Origin: a virus | Strand: one strand, 5' to 3' | Length of the DNA: 26,092 nucleotides | Virus record (IMG/VR): IMGVR_UViG_3300030380_000984 | Location: 1-26,092 of that record | Translations under genes and position numbers: made by a program | Shown: in pieces, positions 8,885 to 16,774 of the stretch | Layout: each line of letters begins with the position of its first letter | How positions within the stretch are numbered: position 1 is the first letter of the stretch | Notes under the pieces: generated by a model | Told to the model about the DNA's origin: nothing | Seen by the model: only the letters and a program-made list of their open reading frames with translations | Database searches by the model: none

Positions 8885-9478
8885 ATGTATATACGTAAAA
8901 TTAATACTGCTATTGTTTGTCCAACAAAAACTGGAACACACACTTTTGAAAAAATAATTACAGAAAATTATTTAGAAGATGATCAAACATTATTTATAAA
9001 ACAATTTACCCACCCCACAGCAAGCAGAATAAAAAAAATTGTGCATAGTAAATATGGAAAAAGTATTTCAAACAAATGCAAGTTTGTTGCACATATAAGA
9101 GAACCAATAGATAGATATGTTTCTGCTCTTAATCATAGGTTTGGTGAAGATAATATAAGTTTAGATAAAGCCATAGATAAATCATTTATTACCATAGCTG
9201 ATATTGTTTTTATTCCTCAAATATATTGGTTAGATTGCATGTACCTAAAACAAGAATTATTTTTATCACAAATTAATTTATTGAGGCATATAGGTTTTAA
9301 AGGAGAAGTTCCCCATTTAAATAAAAGTGTACCAAAATTTTCAATAGGTCAAATTAAAAATCATAAATACTATCCATTAATAAAAGAAAAATATAAATTA
9401 GATTATAGATTATATAAACGTGCTACTTTACAAATAAATAATAATATGATATGCTCACAAAAGAAAGTGAGTGTATAA
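8885..9478 (+). CDS. Sulfotransferase-like protein
   Basis: A 197-residue protein starting at the base after the previous stop. Residues 9-20 (AIVCPTKTGTHT) resemble the 5'-phosphosulfate-binding loop of PAPS-dependent sulfotransferases, which has the form PKTGTT/S, here with an inserted Thr in P-T-K-T-G-T. Residues 67-81 (FVAHIREPIDRYVSA) match the 3'-phosphate-binding segment, with R72 and S80 as expected ligands. Near the C-terminus, PHLNKS (143-148) and EKYKLDYRLYKRA (168-180) resemble the end of the sulfotransferase family 2 fold. The length is short but workable for this fold. It would move a sulfate group from PAPS to an unknown acceptor, perhaps a sugar on the host surface or the virion. 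Codons are strongly AT-biased. A degenerate, non-catalytic member is possible because the loop is not canonical. Confidence 0.65.
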   Translation: MYIRKINTAIVCPTKTGTHTFEKIITENYLEDDQTLFIKQFTHPTASRIKKIVHSKYGKSISNKCKFVAHIREPIDRYVSALNHRFGEDNISLDKAIDKSFITIADIVFIPQIYWLDCMYLKQELFLSQINLLRHIGFKGEVPHLNKSVPKFSIGQIKNHKYYPLIKEKYKLDYRLYKRATLQINNNMICSQKKVSV

Positions 9479-10233
9479 TGTTTAAAAGAAAACACAATAA
9501 TATAAAGTATGAATTTTTTCCTCGTAATAAGGAAGTACTTTATGATAGTTTAGTAACGCCAATATCTGAAACTATAATACCTTGGCGTAAAGGAGCAGTA
9601 GACTCAGATAAAGAAAGTAAAAATCTTGATCGAAGAAGTGGTCGAACAGATATTTGTTCAGGAATTAGTTTACAAAATAAAATAGGATGGTTAGTTAGAT
9701 CATGGACTGATATGGAAGTACAACTTGATCATAATACAGGTTTTATTAATGTACATTTTCCTAGCAAAGATATTGGAGAAATGGGTTTCAATCCTGTAGG
9801 ATTTTTTCAATCTCATCTTTTTACGGATTTTGTAAAAGTACCAGACGGAACTTTTCCAACACTATTAAAAATAAATACGCCTTGGAGATTTAAATGCCCT
9901 AAAGGGTGGGGAATAATGCACTCTCCTTTACATTATCATAATCAAACAGATTATTATTCTTCAACAGGTATATTAGACCCAACGCACATAAATGAATTAA
10001 ATCCAGTTATGTTTATAAACACAAAAAAAGATAAATTCTTAATACGTCACGGTGATCCTTTATTTCAAATAACTCCTATATGTTTAGCCCAACCAGATTA
10101 TGTTTGTAGACCTATGACAGAAAAAGAAAGTGGTTGGGAGTATATGATAAACCATGTATTTAGAACAAGATTTAGGCCAGCAAAAAAAGCATTTACAGAT
10201 TTAAATAGTTTATATTTCTCTAGTAAAAAATGA
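9478..10233 (+). CDS. Uncharacterised protein, DUF6065-like
   Basis: Start chosen at ATG 9478, which overlaps the upstream stop (TAATG), giving 251 residues; an in-frame ATG at 9451 would add nine residues but lies inside the upstream gene. The middle region (LLKINTPWRFKCPKGWGIMH, then TGILDPTHINELNP) and the later RHGDPLFQITPI resemble the pattern I remember for DUF6065: a beta-rich core with a G-[DE]-P-[LI]-x-Q-I-x-P-I motif. I could not verify this by search. The function of that family is unknown. There is no signal peptide, membrane segment or obvious metal site beyond several scattered His. It is coupled to the sulfotransferase-like gene upstream and overlaps the oxygenase-like gene downstream by four bases, so the three are probably co-translated. 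Confidence 0.5.
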   Translation: MFKRKHNNIKYEFFPRNKEVLYDSLVTPISETIIPWRKGAVDSDKESKNLDRRSGRTDICSGISLQNKIGWLVRSWTDMEVQLDHNTGFINVHFPSKDIGEMGFNPVGFFQSHLFTDFVKVPDGTFPTLLKINTPWRFKCPKGWGIMHSPLHYHNQTDYYSSTGILDPTHINELNPVMFINTKKDKFLIRHGDPLFQITPICLAQPDYVCRPMTEKESGWEYMINHVFRTRFRPAKKAFTDLNSLYFSSKK

Positions 10234-11378
10234 GTAATAAGTTAGTTAAAGATTGGATTAAATATTTAAGTCAATCAACAGAATATAACAATGGCATTGC
10301 AAAGTGTCCTTTTGCAGAACAAGCACTAAATTCAGGCGAGGTAAAAACAACAGTAAGTAAAAACTTGTGGGAAGATGTTTTTAAAGAGTGTTTTAATTTT
10401 AAAAATACAAAACTTAAAGTTTCTATGTTTATAGATTATAATTATAGTGAAGATTACCCACTGTTAGATATGCAGTGCAAAACACTAAATAAATTTTTTG
10501 CTCAAACAAATATGGACATATGGTTGCTTGCATACTACAGACCTAAAGAAAAAGAATATATAGGAGTAAAACCAGAGGGAGCAATTATTTTTGTACAAAA
10601 GTGGAGTGATTTAGAAAATGCGTCACAAAAACTTGAGAAACTAGGATACTACAAAAACTATAATTTAGATGAATATAATTATCACGTTATGTCAAGGAGA
10701 AATATAAAAGTAATGGAGGAAGAAAAAAGTTCTGATATTGATAATAAAGAAACAATAAATGTGGAAAATCATTTTTGCACTCAAATATACAGCATACACA
10801 AACCTGAATTTTTATCTTCTGTTAAAAAAGTATCTAAAAAATACATAAAAGAAATTAAACAAAAACAAAACTTAAACTCTGTTTATCCTGTTATTATGAG
10901 TGGTAGTTATTATCACGAACCTAGCATACAAGAGTTTTGTAATTTTGTAGGTAATACAGCTTGGGATATTTTAAACAATCAAGGTTATAATCTAAATAAT
11001 TTACTTTTAAATTTTACAGAAATGTGGACACAAGAACATTATAAATATTCTAATATGGAACAACATGTACATACAAACGGCTCTCAAATAGTCGGGTTTT
11101 ATTTTTTAAAAGTTCCTGAAGAGTCTCCTAGTCTTATATTCTACGATCCTCGTGCTGGAAAAATACAAAGTAGTTTGTCTGAAAATAATACAGAAGATCT
11201 TACTTTAGCTAGTAATATTATTAATTTTAAACCAAAAGAAGGAACTTTAATTTTCACAAACTCTTGGTTAGCCCATGCCTTTACTAGAAACATAAGTAAG
11301 AAACCTTTTAAGTTTGTACATTTTAATTTAAAAACAATTGATAATATTAATAATAATACAGAAGTTGAAATAGTATGA
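10230..11378 (+). CDS. Two-domain protein with C-terminal 2-oxoglutarate/Fe(II) oxygenase-like domain
   Basis: A 382-residue protein with a 4-base ATGA overlap with the upstream gene. The C-terminal domain (about residues 190-375) shows MEQHVHTNGSQIVGFYFLKV (276-295), then LIFYDP (302-307), then GTLIFTNSWLAHAFTRN (338-354) and KPFKFVHFN (358-366). This is the layout of the phage/bacterial 2OG-Fe(II) oxygenase-like family: an HxH start, a Y-x-L-x-V-P strand, a distal His (H349) and a basic residue before the last strand (K361 where Arg is usual). H279, H281, D306 and H349 are candidate metal ligands. The N-terminal domain (1-180) contains NGIAKCPFA (21-29), which I know from uncharacterised phage proteins, and is of unknown role. 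The likely activity is hydroxylation of an unknown substrate. Confidence 0.6.
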   Translation: MSNKLVKDWIKYLSQSTEYNNGIAKCPFAEQALNSGEVKTTVSKNLWEDVFKECFNFKNTKLKVSMFIDYNYSEDYPLLDMQCKTLNKFFAQTNMDIWLLAYYRPKEKEYIGVKPEGAIIFVQKWSDLENASQKLEKLGYYKNYNLDEYNYHVMSRRNIKVMEEEKSSDIDNKETINVENHFCTQIYSIHKPEFLSSVKKVSKKYIKEIKQKQNLNSVYPVIMSGSYYHEPSIQEFCNFVGNTAWDILNNQGYNLNNLLLNFTEMWTQEHYKYSNMEQHVHTNGSQIVGFYFLKVPEESPSLIFYDPRAGKIQSSLSENNTEDLTLASNIINFKPKEGTLIFTNSWLAHAFTRNISKKPFKFVHFNLKTIDNINNNTEVEIV

Positions 11379-11614
11379 ATAAATATAGAATTAGATACAA
11401 CAAACAAAAAGGTAAATTAAATAAAGGTACAATAGATCATGCATGGAGAGTGTTTGAAGGAAATAAAAAAGAATATATTTTTAAAAATGTAGAAATAAAT
11501 GGGCTAGTAAAAACTGAAAAAGATGAAAACAATATGGATTATAATATATATTGTTACGGACATATGAAAATAAATAGAGAAACTTCTACTGCTATTATAA
11601 CAGGAAAAAAATAA
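11375..11614 (+). CDS. Small hypothetical protein
   Basis: A 79-residue protein with a 4-base ATGA overlap with the oxygenase-like gene. It is basic at the N-terminus (MNKYRIRYNKQKGKLNKG) and consists of short predicted beta strands (KEYIFKNVEING, YNIYCYGHMKIN), with no membrane segment and no known motif. I do not recognise the family. Its composition is as AT-rich as the three genes before it, and it is the last gene of that cassette: 13 bases later the GTG-started gene at 11628 returns to the codon use of the structural region. It may be a small binding protein or an accessory factor for the upstream enzymes. Confidence 0.5.
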   Translation: MNKYRIRYNKQKGKLNKGTIDHAWRVFEGNKKEYIFKNVEINGLVKTEKDENNMDYNIYCYGHMKINRETSTAIITGKK

Positions 11615-11616
11615 AC

Positions 11617-11621
11617 GGAGG
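11617..11621 (+). promoter_or_regulatory. Ribosome binding site deciding a GTG start
   Basis: GGAGG at 11617-11621 lies six bases before GTG 11628. No ATG is available nearby upstream in that frame, so this strong site supports the GTG as the start of the small membrane protein. Confidence 0.7.
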
Positions 11622-11627
11622 TTAAGC

Positions 11628-11873
11628 GTGGTTGACATTACACCAGAGCAACTAGAAGAAATGCTAGATCGTGCCGCTAAGAAAGGCGCAAGTGAAGCTT
11701 TGCGTGAGTTAGGCTTGCAAGATCAAGATGCAGCCAATGACATTAGAGACATGCGTGGTTTATTAGAAGCATGGAGATACACTAAGAAAAGTATATGGGC
11801 TACAACAGTAAAGATGGGAACTGTAGCCGTACTAACATTTTTAGCAACTGCAGTTTGGATGACGCTTAAATAA
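11628..11873 (+). CDS. Small membrane protein, DUF6127-like
   Basis: An 81-residue protein beginning at GTG with a strong GGAGG six bases upstream. Residues 7-50 (EQLEEMLDRAAKKGASEAL, LGLQDQDAANDIRDMRGLLE, AWR) match the pattern I recall for DUF6127: an amphipathic helix, then GL-x-D-x-x-A-x-D-I-x-x-[LM]-R-x-L-L-x-A-W-R, then one membrane segment (about 57-79). This family occurs in phages and gene-transfer-agent-like clusters, often near lysis genes. A role in lysis or membrane docking is plausible but unproven. It is followed 27 bases later by a second small membrane protein, also started by GTG. Confidence 0.65.
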   Translation: MVDITPEQLEEMLDRAAKKGASEALRELGLQDQDAANDIRDMRGLLEAWRYTKKSIWATTVKMGTVAVLTFLATAVWMTLK

Positions 11874-11887
11874 TACATACCAAAAGT

Positions 11888-11893
11888 AGGGAG
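11888..11893 (+). promoter_or_regulatory. Ribosome binding site deciding a GTG start
   Basis: AGGGAG seven bases before GTG 11901. The next in-frame Met lies about 29 codons downstream, inside a continuous helical stretch, so the GTG start is favoured. Confidence 0.65.
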
Positions 11894-11900
11894 AGTACTT

Positions 11901-12359
11901 GTGGACCCAGTTACCATCATAGGTGGTGCAACTGTAGCATTTAATGCGCTCAAGAAAGGCTTTCAAGTAGGCAAAGACCTGCAAGATATGTCAGGACAGT
12001 TGACCCAGTGGGCAGGTGCTATGAGTGATCTGTCCTACGCTGAACAGAAAAATAAGAACCCTCCTTGGTGGAAAGCACTTAATGGAGGGTCTGTTGAGGC
12101 AGAAGCTCTAGAGATATTTACAGCTAAAAGAAAAGCTGAATCTATGCGAAAAGAGTTAAAGGATTGGATCAGTTTCAGCATGGGGCCATCTGCATGGGAT
12201 GAGCTTGTTGCTACTGAAGGTAAGATACGCAAGAAGAAGAAAGACCAAGAGTACCGTAAAGCTGAAATACAAGAGGCAATAGTTACTTGGACTCTTTCAA
12301 TACTAATCATAATAACTGGAGCAGCAATGCTAGGTTTAATAATATACATGGTGACATAA
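11901..12359 (+). CDS. Tail-anchored membrane protein of unknown function
   Basis: A 152-residue protein with a GTG start. The N-terminus (residues 1-48) is a hydrophobic, Gly/Ala-containing helix followed by polar helix. The middle contains PPWWKAL and a highly charged section (KIRKKKKDQEYRKAEIQ, about 107-123). Residues about 125-151 form a strong C-terminal membrane segment. The gene touches the following large internal-protein gene directly (stop then ATG), so the two are probably expressed together. A role in the virion's membrane-crossing channel, or in lysis (a spanin or holin partner), would fit the position, but nothing in the sequence decides this. Confidence 0.55.
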   Translation: MDPVTIIGGATVAFNALKKGFQVGKDLQDMSGQLTQWAGAMSDLSYAEQKNKNPPWWKALNGGSVEAEALEIFTAKRKAESMRKELKDWISFSMGPSAWDELVATEGKIRKKKKDQEYRKAEIQEAIVTWTLSILIIITGAAMLGLIIYMVT

Positions 12360-15300
12360 ATGGCTAAGTTTAAAGGTTTTAATACTCAACAAACATATCA
12401 GTTACTAACTGAACTAGGGTACGATGGTCCTGCAAGACAGGAGCAAATGGATGCATTTGTTGCAGCCACACCTTCTGCTGGTTCTATGCTAGGACGCTAT
12501 ACTGAAATAGCCAAGCAACGTGTAGAGGGTGAACCCCTGTCAGGTATTGGTATGAGTGACGGTGGACCTGTAAATCCAAAGGATGCAGCTAAAGAATCAG
12601 GTGTACCTGTGATGAAAGACTTTGGTGCTGATGATCAAGACGATATGGCGCTGATTTATTTTCCTGATGGCAGCATGGTTAACGTTCAAAAAGGTTATGC
12701 AGAGGCATATCTAAACCATGCTAAAAATACAGGTGCAACTATAAACAGCCGTGACGATTACAATAATTTTACATTAGATGTATCAAAAAAATCTGCTGAT
12801 CCATATAGTGTAGAGGCGGCTGTTCAAAAACAAGGTAATGATTTAACTCTAGGCTACAGGGATAGTAAACAAGGTAAAACAATAGATCAACTAAATGAAG
12901 AGGCAAACAAATATAACGCAGAAAATAAGTTATTAAAAAATGTTGGAACAGTAAGTGCTGCACCTTTACCTGAAGACTTTGATGCACAGATAGCCGCTAT
13001 TAAAGCAGCGCAAGAAGAAGGAAACACAGAAGGAGCACAGAAATTAGTAGATGATTTAAGAGGACAAGCTGATATACCTGCACCTGTAATTGTTGAAGCA
13101 GAGAAAATATTAGAGGGTACTGAAGCAGAAGCAGAAGTAGAGTCAACAAAATATCTAGATAACATAGAAGATGCGTTCTCAAAGGGTACTGAAGCAGACG
13201 ATACAGCAGCAGATGCTATTGTTGCTGATGTCGAAACTAAAATTGAAGGGCTCCTTGGACAAGAGGCCACTGATGGCGTAGGTAAAATACTAATAGAAAA
13301 GCATAACTACAAAAAAGGCTCAGATGGTTTGTACTATGCTCCAGATAGAGATTTTCCTGAAGGTGTTACAGATGCAACCACAGACACTACAGTTATAGAT
13401 GATGAAAAAGTAGACGATACAGTTCTAGATGACACAGTTGTAGATGATGATACAACTACTTCTACAACTTTAGATGAAGCACAGAAAGCTTATGCAGATG
13501 CACAAAAAGTTTTAACAGATGCACAGAAAGCTTTTAACGAAATAGAAAAACCTGAAGCACCAGATTTATCTAAAATAGAATATCCTGATGTAAATCCAAA
13601 TGTACAAGGCTTTGATGATTTAGTCAGCAGCGGTGATTTACCTGAAGATATGTCTGATTATGAAATAACTGGAAAATCAAAAAACTGGATTTTTACTTTT
13701 CCTAACGGACAAAGCCTTACTGTAACAGACTTTAAAAATAAAGATACTGCTGCTGAAATAATAAGCTTAAGTGTTGCAGGAGCTATAAATGCTATAAAAA
13801 CAGATCCTGTATATGTTAAATATCAAAAAGACTTAGTTCCTTATAAACAAGCAGAACAAAAAGTAAAAGATGCAGAATCGTTAGTAGAAAGCACCTACGG
13901 AGATTTACTTGCTGCAGAAGAACGTACAAAAGTTACAGATATCCCTAGTGTATCTGAGTCGTTAGCTAAAACTATTTCATCTCCTGAAGATCTAGTAACA
14001 AATCAAGAAGTGTACAAAATAAAAGCGGAGGATGGACAGCTTATAGACTCTGAAACAGGGCAGGTTTTAGATGCTAAAGATGTAATTGTAAAGTTAGCTA
14101 CCCAAGCTGGAGCAATAGATACACCTGCAGTTAAAACAGCAATAGCGTACCTTGCAGGGTTAGATCCTATGGAGCGTATGAAAAAATACCCTCCTGCAGT
14201 CGTGCCAATGGTCACACCTTTACCTGAAGCAACAAAAAAATCAATAGCTGAGTATTACAAAAATCAACAAGCACAGATAGAACAAGATGCAATAAAAAGT
14301 CGTGCAGAAACTTACGAGGCAGTTACATCTCAAGAAAATGTAAAAACTGCACTAGAGGATTTTGCTGCTGCAACAGGAACACCATCTGACGAAGCTTTGA
14401 TGAAAGCTGAAACAATGAGTCCAGAAGATTTAGCACAGCTTGATTTGTCACCTGCGACTATTGATACAATAAGACAGATACCAGAAGTAAAACGTAGTTT
14501 AGACAGCGGTGAGCTACCTACTGCAGAGATATTTGACAGTTACACTAAAGCTACTACTGAACAGATTGAACAGCAAGGCGATATAGATGCTGCTAAGTTT
14601 GCAGATGATACACCCAAAGCAGAGGCAGAAGTAGACTACACGCTAGACCCTACTAGTGCAGCAAAGGCTTCAATTACAAAGGTATCAGACGCTGCTAAGT
14701 TTTCTGAAGAGGCTAGTGCAGAAGAAAAGAAATCAGAGTTTGAGCCTGATCTAACTGCAGAAGAGACAAATGTTTCTGATTCTGAGTTAGTGGACGTAAA
14801 CAAAATAATAAATGTAGAAGAGATTGTTGTCACTGGTGCAACTCTTACAGCACTAAATGAAGACTCCAAAGGTAAGGCCCAAACAGCTACTTTTTCTCAA
14901 CAACTAGAAGCAAAGTTTGTTTTAGGTGAAGTTAGCCCACAGTCAACAGTAGAGGGTCAGCTAGAAAAACTTATGGCTTCATTTGACGATGGCACACCTG
15001 CATGGGCTGCAGGAGCTTTACGTAGAGTTAATGAAGTTATGAACGCCAGAGGTTTAGGTGGTAGCTCTATGGTAGGAGCCGCCATGATACAAGCTGCTAT
15101 GGAGAGTGCTATACCTATAGCTCAAGCTGATGCAGCTACATTTGCAGCTATGGATTTAGAAAATGTCCGTAACAAACAAACTGTGGCATTAGCTAATGCT
15201 GCAGCCGCACAGAAGTTTGAGTTACAGAATTTAACCAACAGACAAGCTATGGCAGTGCAAAACAGCATGAACAATACTAACTTACAGTTGACTAACCTAA

Positions 15301-16763
15301 GTAACACTCAAGAGGCTGTACTAGCACAGGCACAACTTAGAGCAGGTTTACAAAATATAACACTGGGTATCAGTGAGAACGTGGCACTAGCTAACGCTTC
15401 TAGATACGCAGAAGTAAATAACTTGAACCTGACAAATAGACAGCAGATGTCTATACTAGAATCCACACAAAATCTAGAAGTAGAGATGACTAACCTATCT
15501 AACTCACAACAAACTGCGTTGTCTAATCTACAAGTAAAAGCATCCATGATGGGGCAAGTTCTTTCTAACGAGCAACAGATGGCTGTAATAGAAAGTACTC
15601 AAGCATTTGAAACAGAGATGCAAAACGCTACAAATAAACAACAGGCGTTTATACAGGATGCTGTTGCCAAAGCAGCTATGGAAGGTAGAGTGTTAGATAA
15701 CAGACAACAAACATCTTTGTTTAATGTGTCTAATCAGTTAGCAGAAAGAGAGATAGAGTTAAACAACGAGCAACAAACTAGGATGTTTAACATGACTAAT
15801 AAGTTAAACATCGAAGTAGAAAACTTATCTGCACGTCAACAAACTGCTCTTGCAAATGCACAGATAGAAGCAGCTATGAAAGGTCAAGAGCTTACTAATA
15901 AACAACAAGTAAATATCATAAGATCAGAACGTATTGCAGAGATAGCTAATCTAAACTTCACAGCAGAGCAAACTCGTGCTATTAGAAACTCTGAGTTAGC
16001 ACAGACAGTTGACTTAGCTAACTTAGATAGCAGATCAGCTAAACTTTTAGCTGACTGTGCTGCCCTAACTCAGATAGATACTACTAACTTGAGTAACAGA
16101 CAACAAGCTGCTACACAACAAGCACAAGCATTTTTACAGATGGATATGGCTAACTTAGATAATCAACAGCAAGCTACCATGTTTGAGGCGCAGTCACTTG
16201 TACAAAGTATATTCTCTGATCAAGCTGCAGAAAATGTAGCCTTACAATTTAATGCTGAAAGCGTAAATCAAGTCAATCAATTTTTTGATACTATAACTGC
16301 ACAAGTAGAACAGTTTAATACAGCACAAAATAATGCTATGGAACAGTTTAATGCAGGTGAAGAAAATACTATAGCTAAGTTTCAAGCAGAACTTGATAAT
16401 CAGCGTGATATATTTAACGCACAGAATCAATTAGTTATAGCACAAGCTAACGCAGTCTGGAGACAGAGTATAGCTACAATAAATAATGCATCTATGAACG
16501 AAGCTACTATGAGAGAAGCTATGACAGCAAATAATTTGACTGCACAAGGTATAGCTGAACTGTGGCAACAAGAACGTGACTTGATGAACTATGCATGGAC
16601 TACTTCAGAGAAACAATTAGATAGAGACTTTGAACTTCTTAAAGCAAAAATAAATAATGACTCTGGCGAGGACGCTGCATTTTCATCAGCAGCAGGTATG
16701 TTCTTATCATCTGTAATAGGTGCTGTAGGTGAAGCAGGTGGCATTGGTAGTTTCTTTTCATAA
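12360..16763 (+). CDS. Giant repeat-containing internal virion protein (putative DNA-ejection protein)
   Basis: A 1467-residue protein that starts at the base after the previous stop. Residues 1-65 (FKGFNTQQTYQLLTELGYDG, MDAFVAATPSAGSMLGRYTE) form a small helical domain I associate with marine phage virion proteins. Residues about 85-880 are acidic and low-complexity, with an Asp/Thr/Val run near 337-370 and heptad-like AQKAYADAQKVLTDAQ near 376-391. Residues about 880-925 hold VMNARGLGGSSMVGAAMIQA and SAIPIAQADA, a conserved motif. From about 934 to 1280 there are roughly a dozen imperfect repeats of 20-24 residues with an N-L-[ST]-N-x-Q-Q core, predicted as a long Gln/Asn-rich helix. The C-terminus (about 1440-1467) is Gly/Ala-rich and hydrophobic. 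It probably forms part of the ejectosome, analogous to T7 gp15/gp16 but not evidently homologous. Confidence 0.7.
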   Translation: MAKFKGFNTQQTYQLLTELGYDGPARQEQMDAFVAATPSAGSMLGRYTEIAKQRVEGEPLSGIGMSDGGPVNPKDAAKESGVPVMKDFGADDQDDMALIYFPDGSMVNVQKGYAEAYLNHAKNTGATINSRDDYNNFTLDVSKKSADPYSVEAAVQKQGNDLTLGYRDSKQGKTIDQLNEEANKYNAENKLLKNVGTVSAAPLPEDFDAQIAAIKAAQEEGNTEGAQKLVDDLRGQADIPAPVIVEAEKILEGTEAEAEVESTKYLDNIEDAFSKGTEADDTAADAIVADVETKIEGLLGQEATDGVGKILIEKHNYKKGSDGLYYAPDRDFPEGVTDATTDTTVIDDEKVDDTVLDDTVVDDDTTTSTTLDEAQKAYADAQKVLTDAQKAFNEIEKPEAPDLSKIEYPDVNPNVQGFDDLVSSGDLPEDMSDYEITGKSKNWIFTFPNGQSLTVTDFKNKDTAAEIISLSVAGAINAIKTDPVYVKYQKDLVPYKQAEQKVKDAESLVESTYGDLLAAEERTKVTDIPSVSESLAKTISSPEDLVTNQEVYKIKAEDGQLIDSETGQVLDAKDVIVKLATQAGAIDTPAVKTAIAYLAGLDPMERMKKYPPAVVPMVTPLPEATKKSIAEYYKNQQAQIEQDAIKSRAETYEAVTSQENVKTALEDFAAATGTPSDEALMKAETMSPEDLAQLDLSPATIDTIRQIPEVKRSLDSGELPTAEIFDSYTKATTEQIEQQGDIDAAKFADDTPKAEAEVDYTLDPTSAAKASITKVSDAAKFSEEASAEEKKSEFEPDLTAEETNVSDSELVDVNKIINVEEIVVTGATLTALNEDSKGKAQTATFSQQLEAKFVLGEVSPQSTVEGQLEKLMASFDDGTPAWAAGALRRVNEVMNARGLGGSSMVGAAMIQAAMESAIPIAQADAATFAAMDLENVRNKQTVALANAAAAQKFELQNLTNRQAMAVQNSMNNTNLQLTNLSNTQEAVLAQAQLRAGLQNITLGISENVALANASRYAEVNNLNLTNRQQMSILESTQNLEVEMTNLSNSQQTALSNLQVKASMMGQVLSNEQQMAVIESTQAFETEMQNATNKQQAFIQDAVAKAAMEGRVLDNRQQTSLFNVSNQLAEREIELNNEQQTRMFNMTNKLNIEVENLSARQQTALANAQIEAAMKGQELTNKQQVNIIRSERIAEIANLNFTAEQTRAIRNSELAQTVDLANLDSRSAKLLADCAALTQIDTTNLSNRQQAATQQAQAFLQMDMANLDNQQQATMFEAQSLVQSIFSDQAAENVALQFNAESVNQVNQFFDTITAQVEQFNTAQNNAMEQFNAGEENTIAKFQAELDNQRDIFNAQNQLVIAQANAVWRQSIATINNASMNEATMREAMTANNLTAQGIAELWQQERDLMNYAWTTSEKQLDRDFELLKAKINNDSGEDAAFSSAAGMFLSSVIGAVGEAGGIGSFFS
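15160..16210 (+). repeat. Tandem degenerate NLSNxQQ protein repeats
   Basis: About twelve imperfect units of 60-72 bases, each encoding a core like N-L-[ST]-N-[RSE]-Q-Q followed by Ala- and Met-rich helix (for example NLTNRQQMSILE, NLSNSQQTALSNLQ, NLSARQQTALANAQ, NLSNRQQAATQQAQ, NLDNQQQATMFEAQ). Units diverge at the DNA level, so this is an old protein repeat, not a recent duplication. The spacing suits a continuous helical rod. Confidence 0.7.
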
Positions 16764-16774
16764 GGTAAAATAAA

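Noticed and set aside
8687-8943. Two minus-strand open frames over the junction of the assembly-like and sulfotransferase-like genes
   Set aside because: They overlap two well-supported genes, and the Cys/Ile-rich translation has no recognisable domain.
9451-9477. Earlier ATG for the DUF6065-like gene
   Set aside because: It lies within the sulfotransferase-like gene without a better ribosome binding site; the TAATG overlap at 9478 is the usual coupling seen across this cassette.
633-11904. Shared AAGTACTT or GAGTACTT near starts at 645 and 11901, and at 9533
   Set aside because: An 8-base near-palindrome can recur by chance in AT-rich DNA, and one copy lies inside a gene; not enough to call an operator.
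12887-13270. Minus-strand open frames opposite the 1467-residue gene
   Set aside because: Low-complexity Ser/Ala translations mirror the acidic repeats on the coding strand; no start context.
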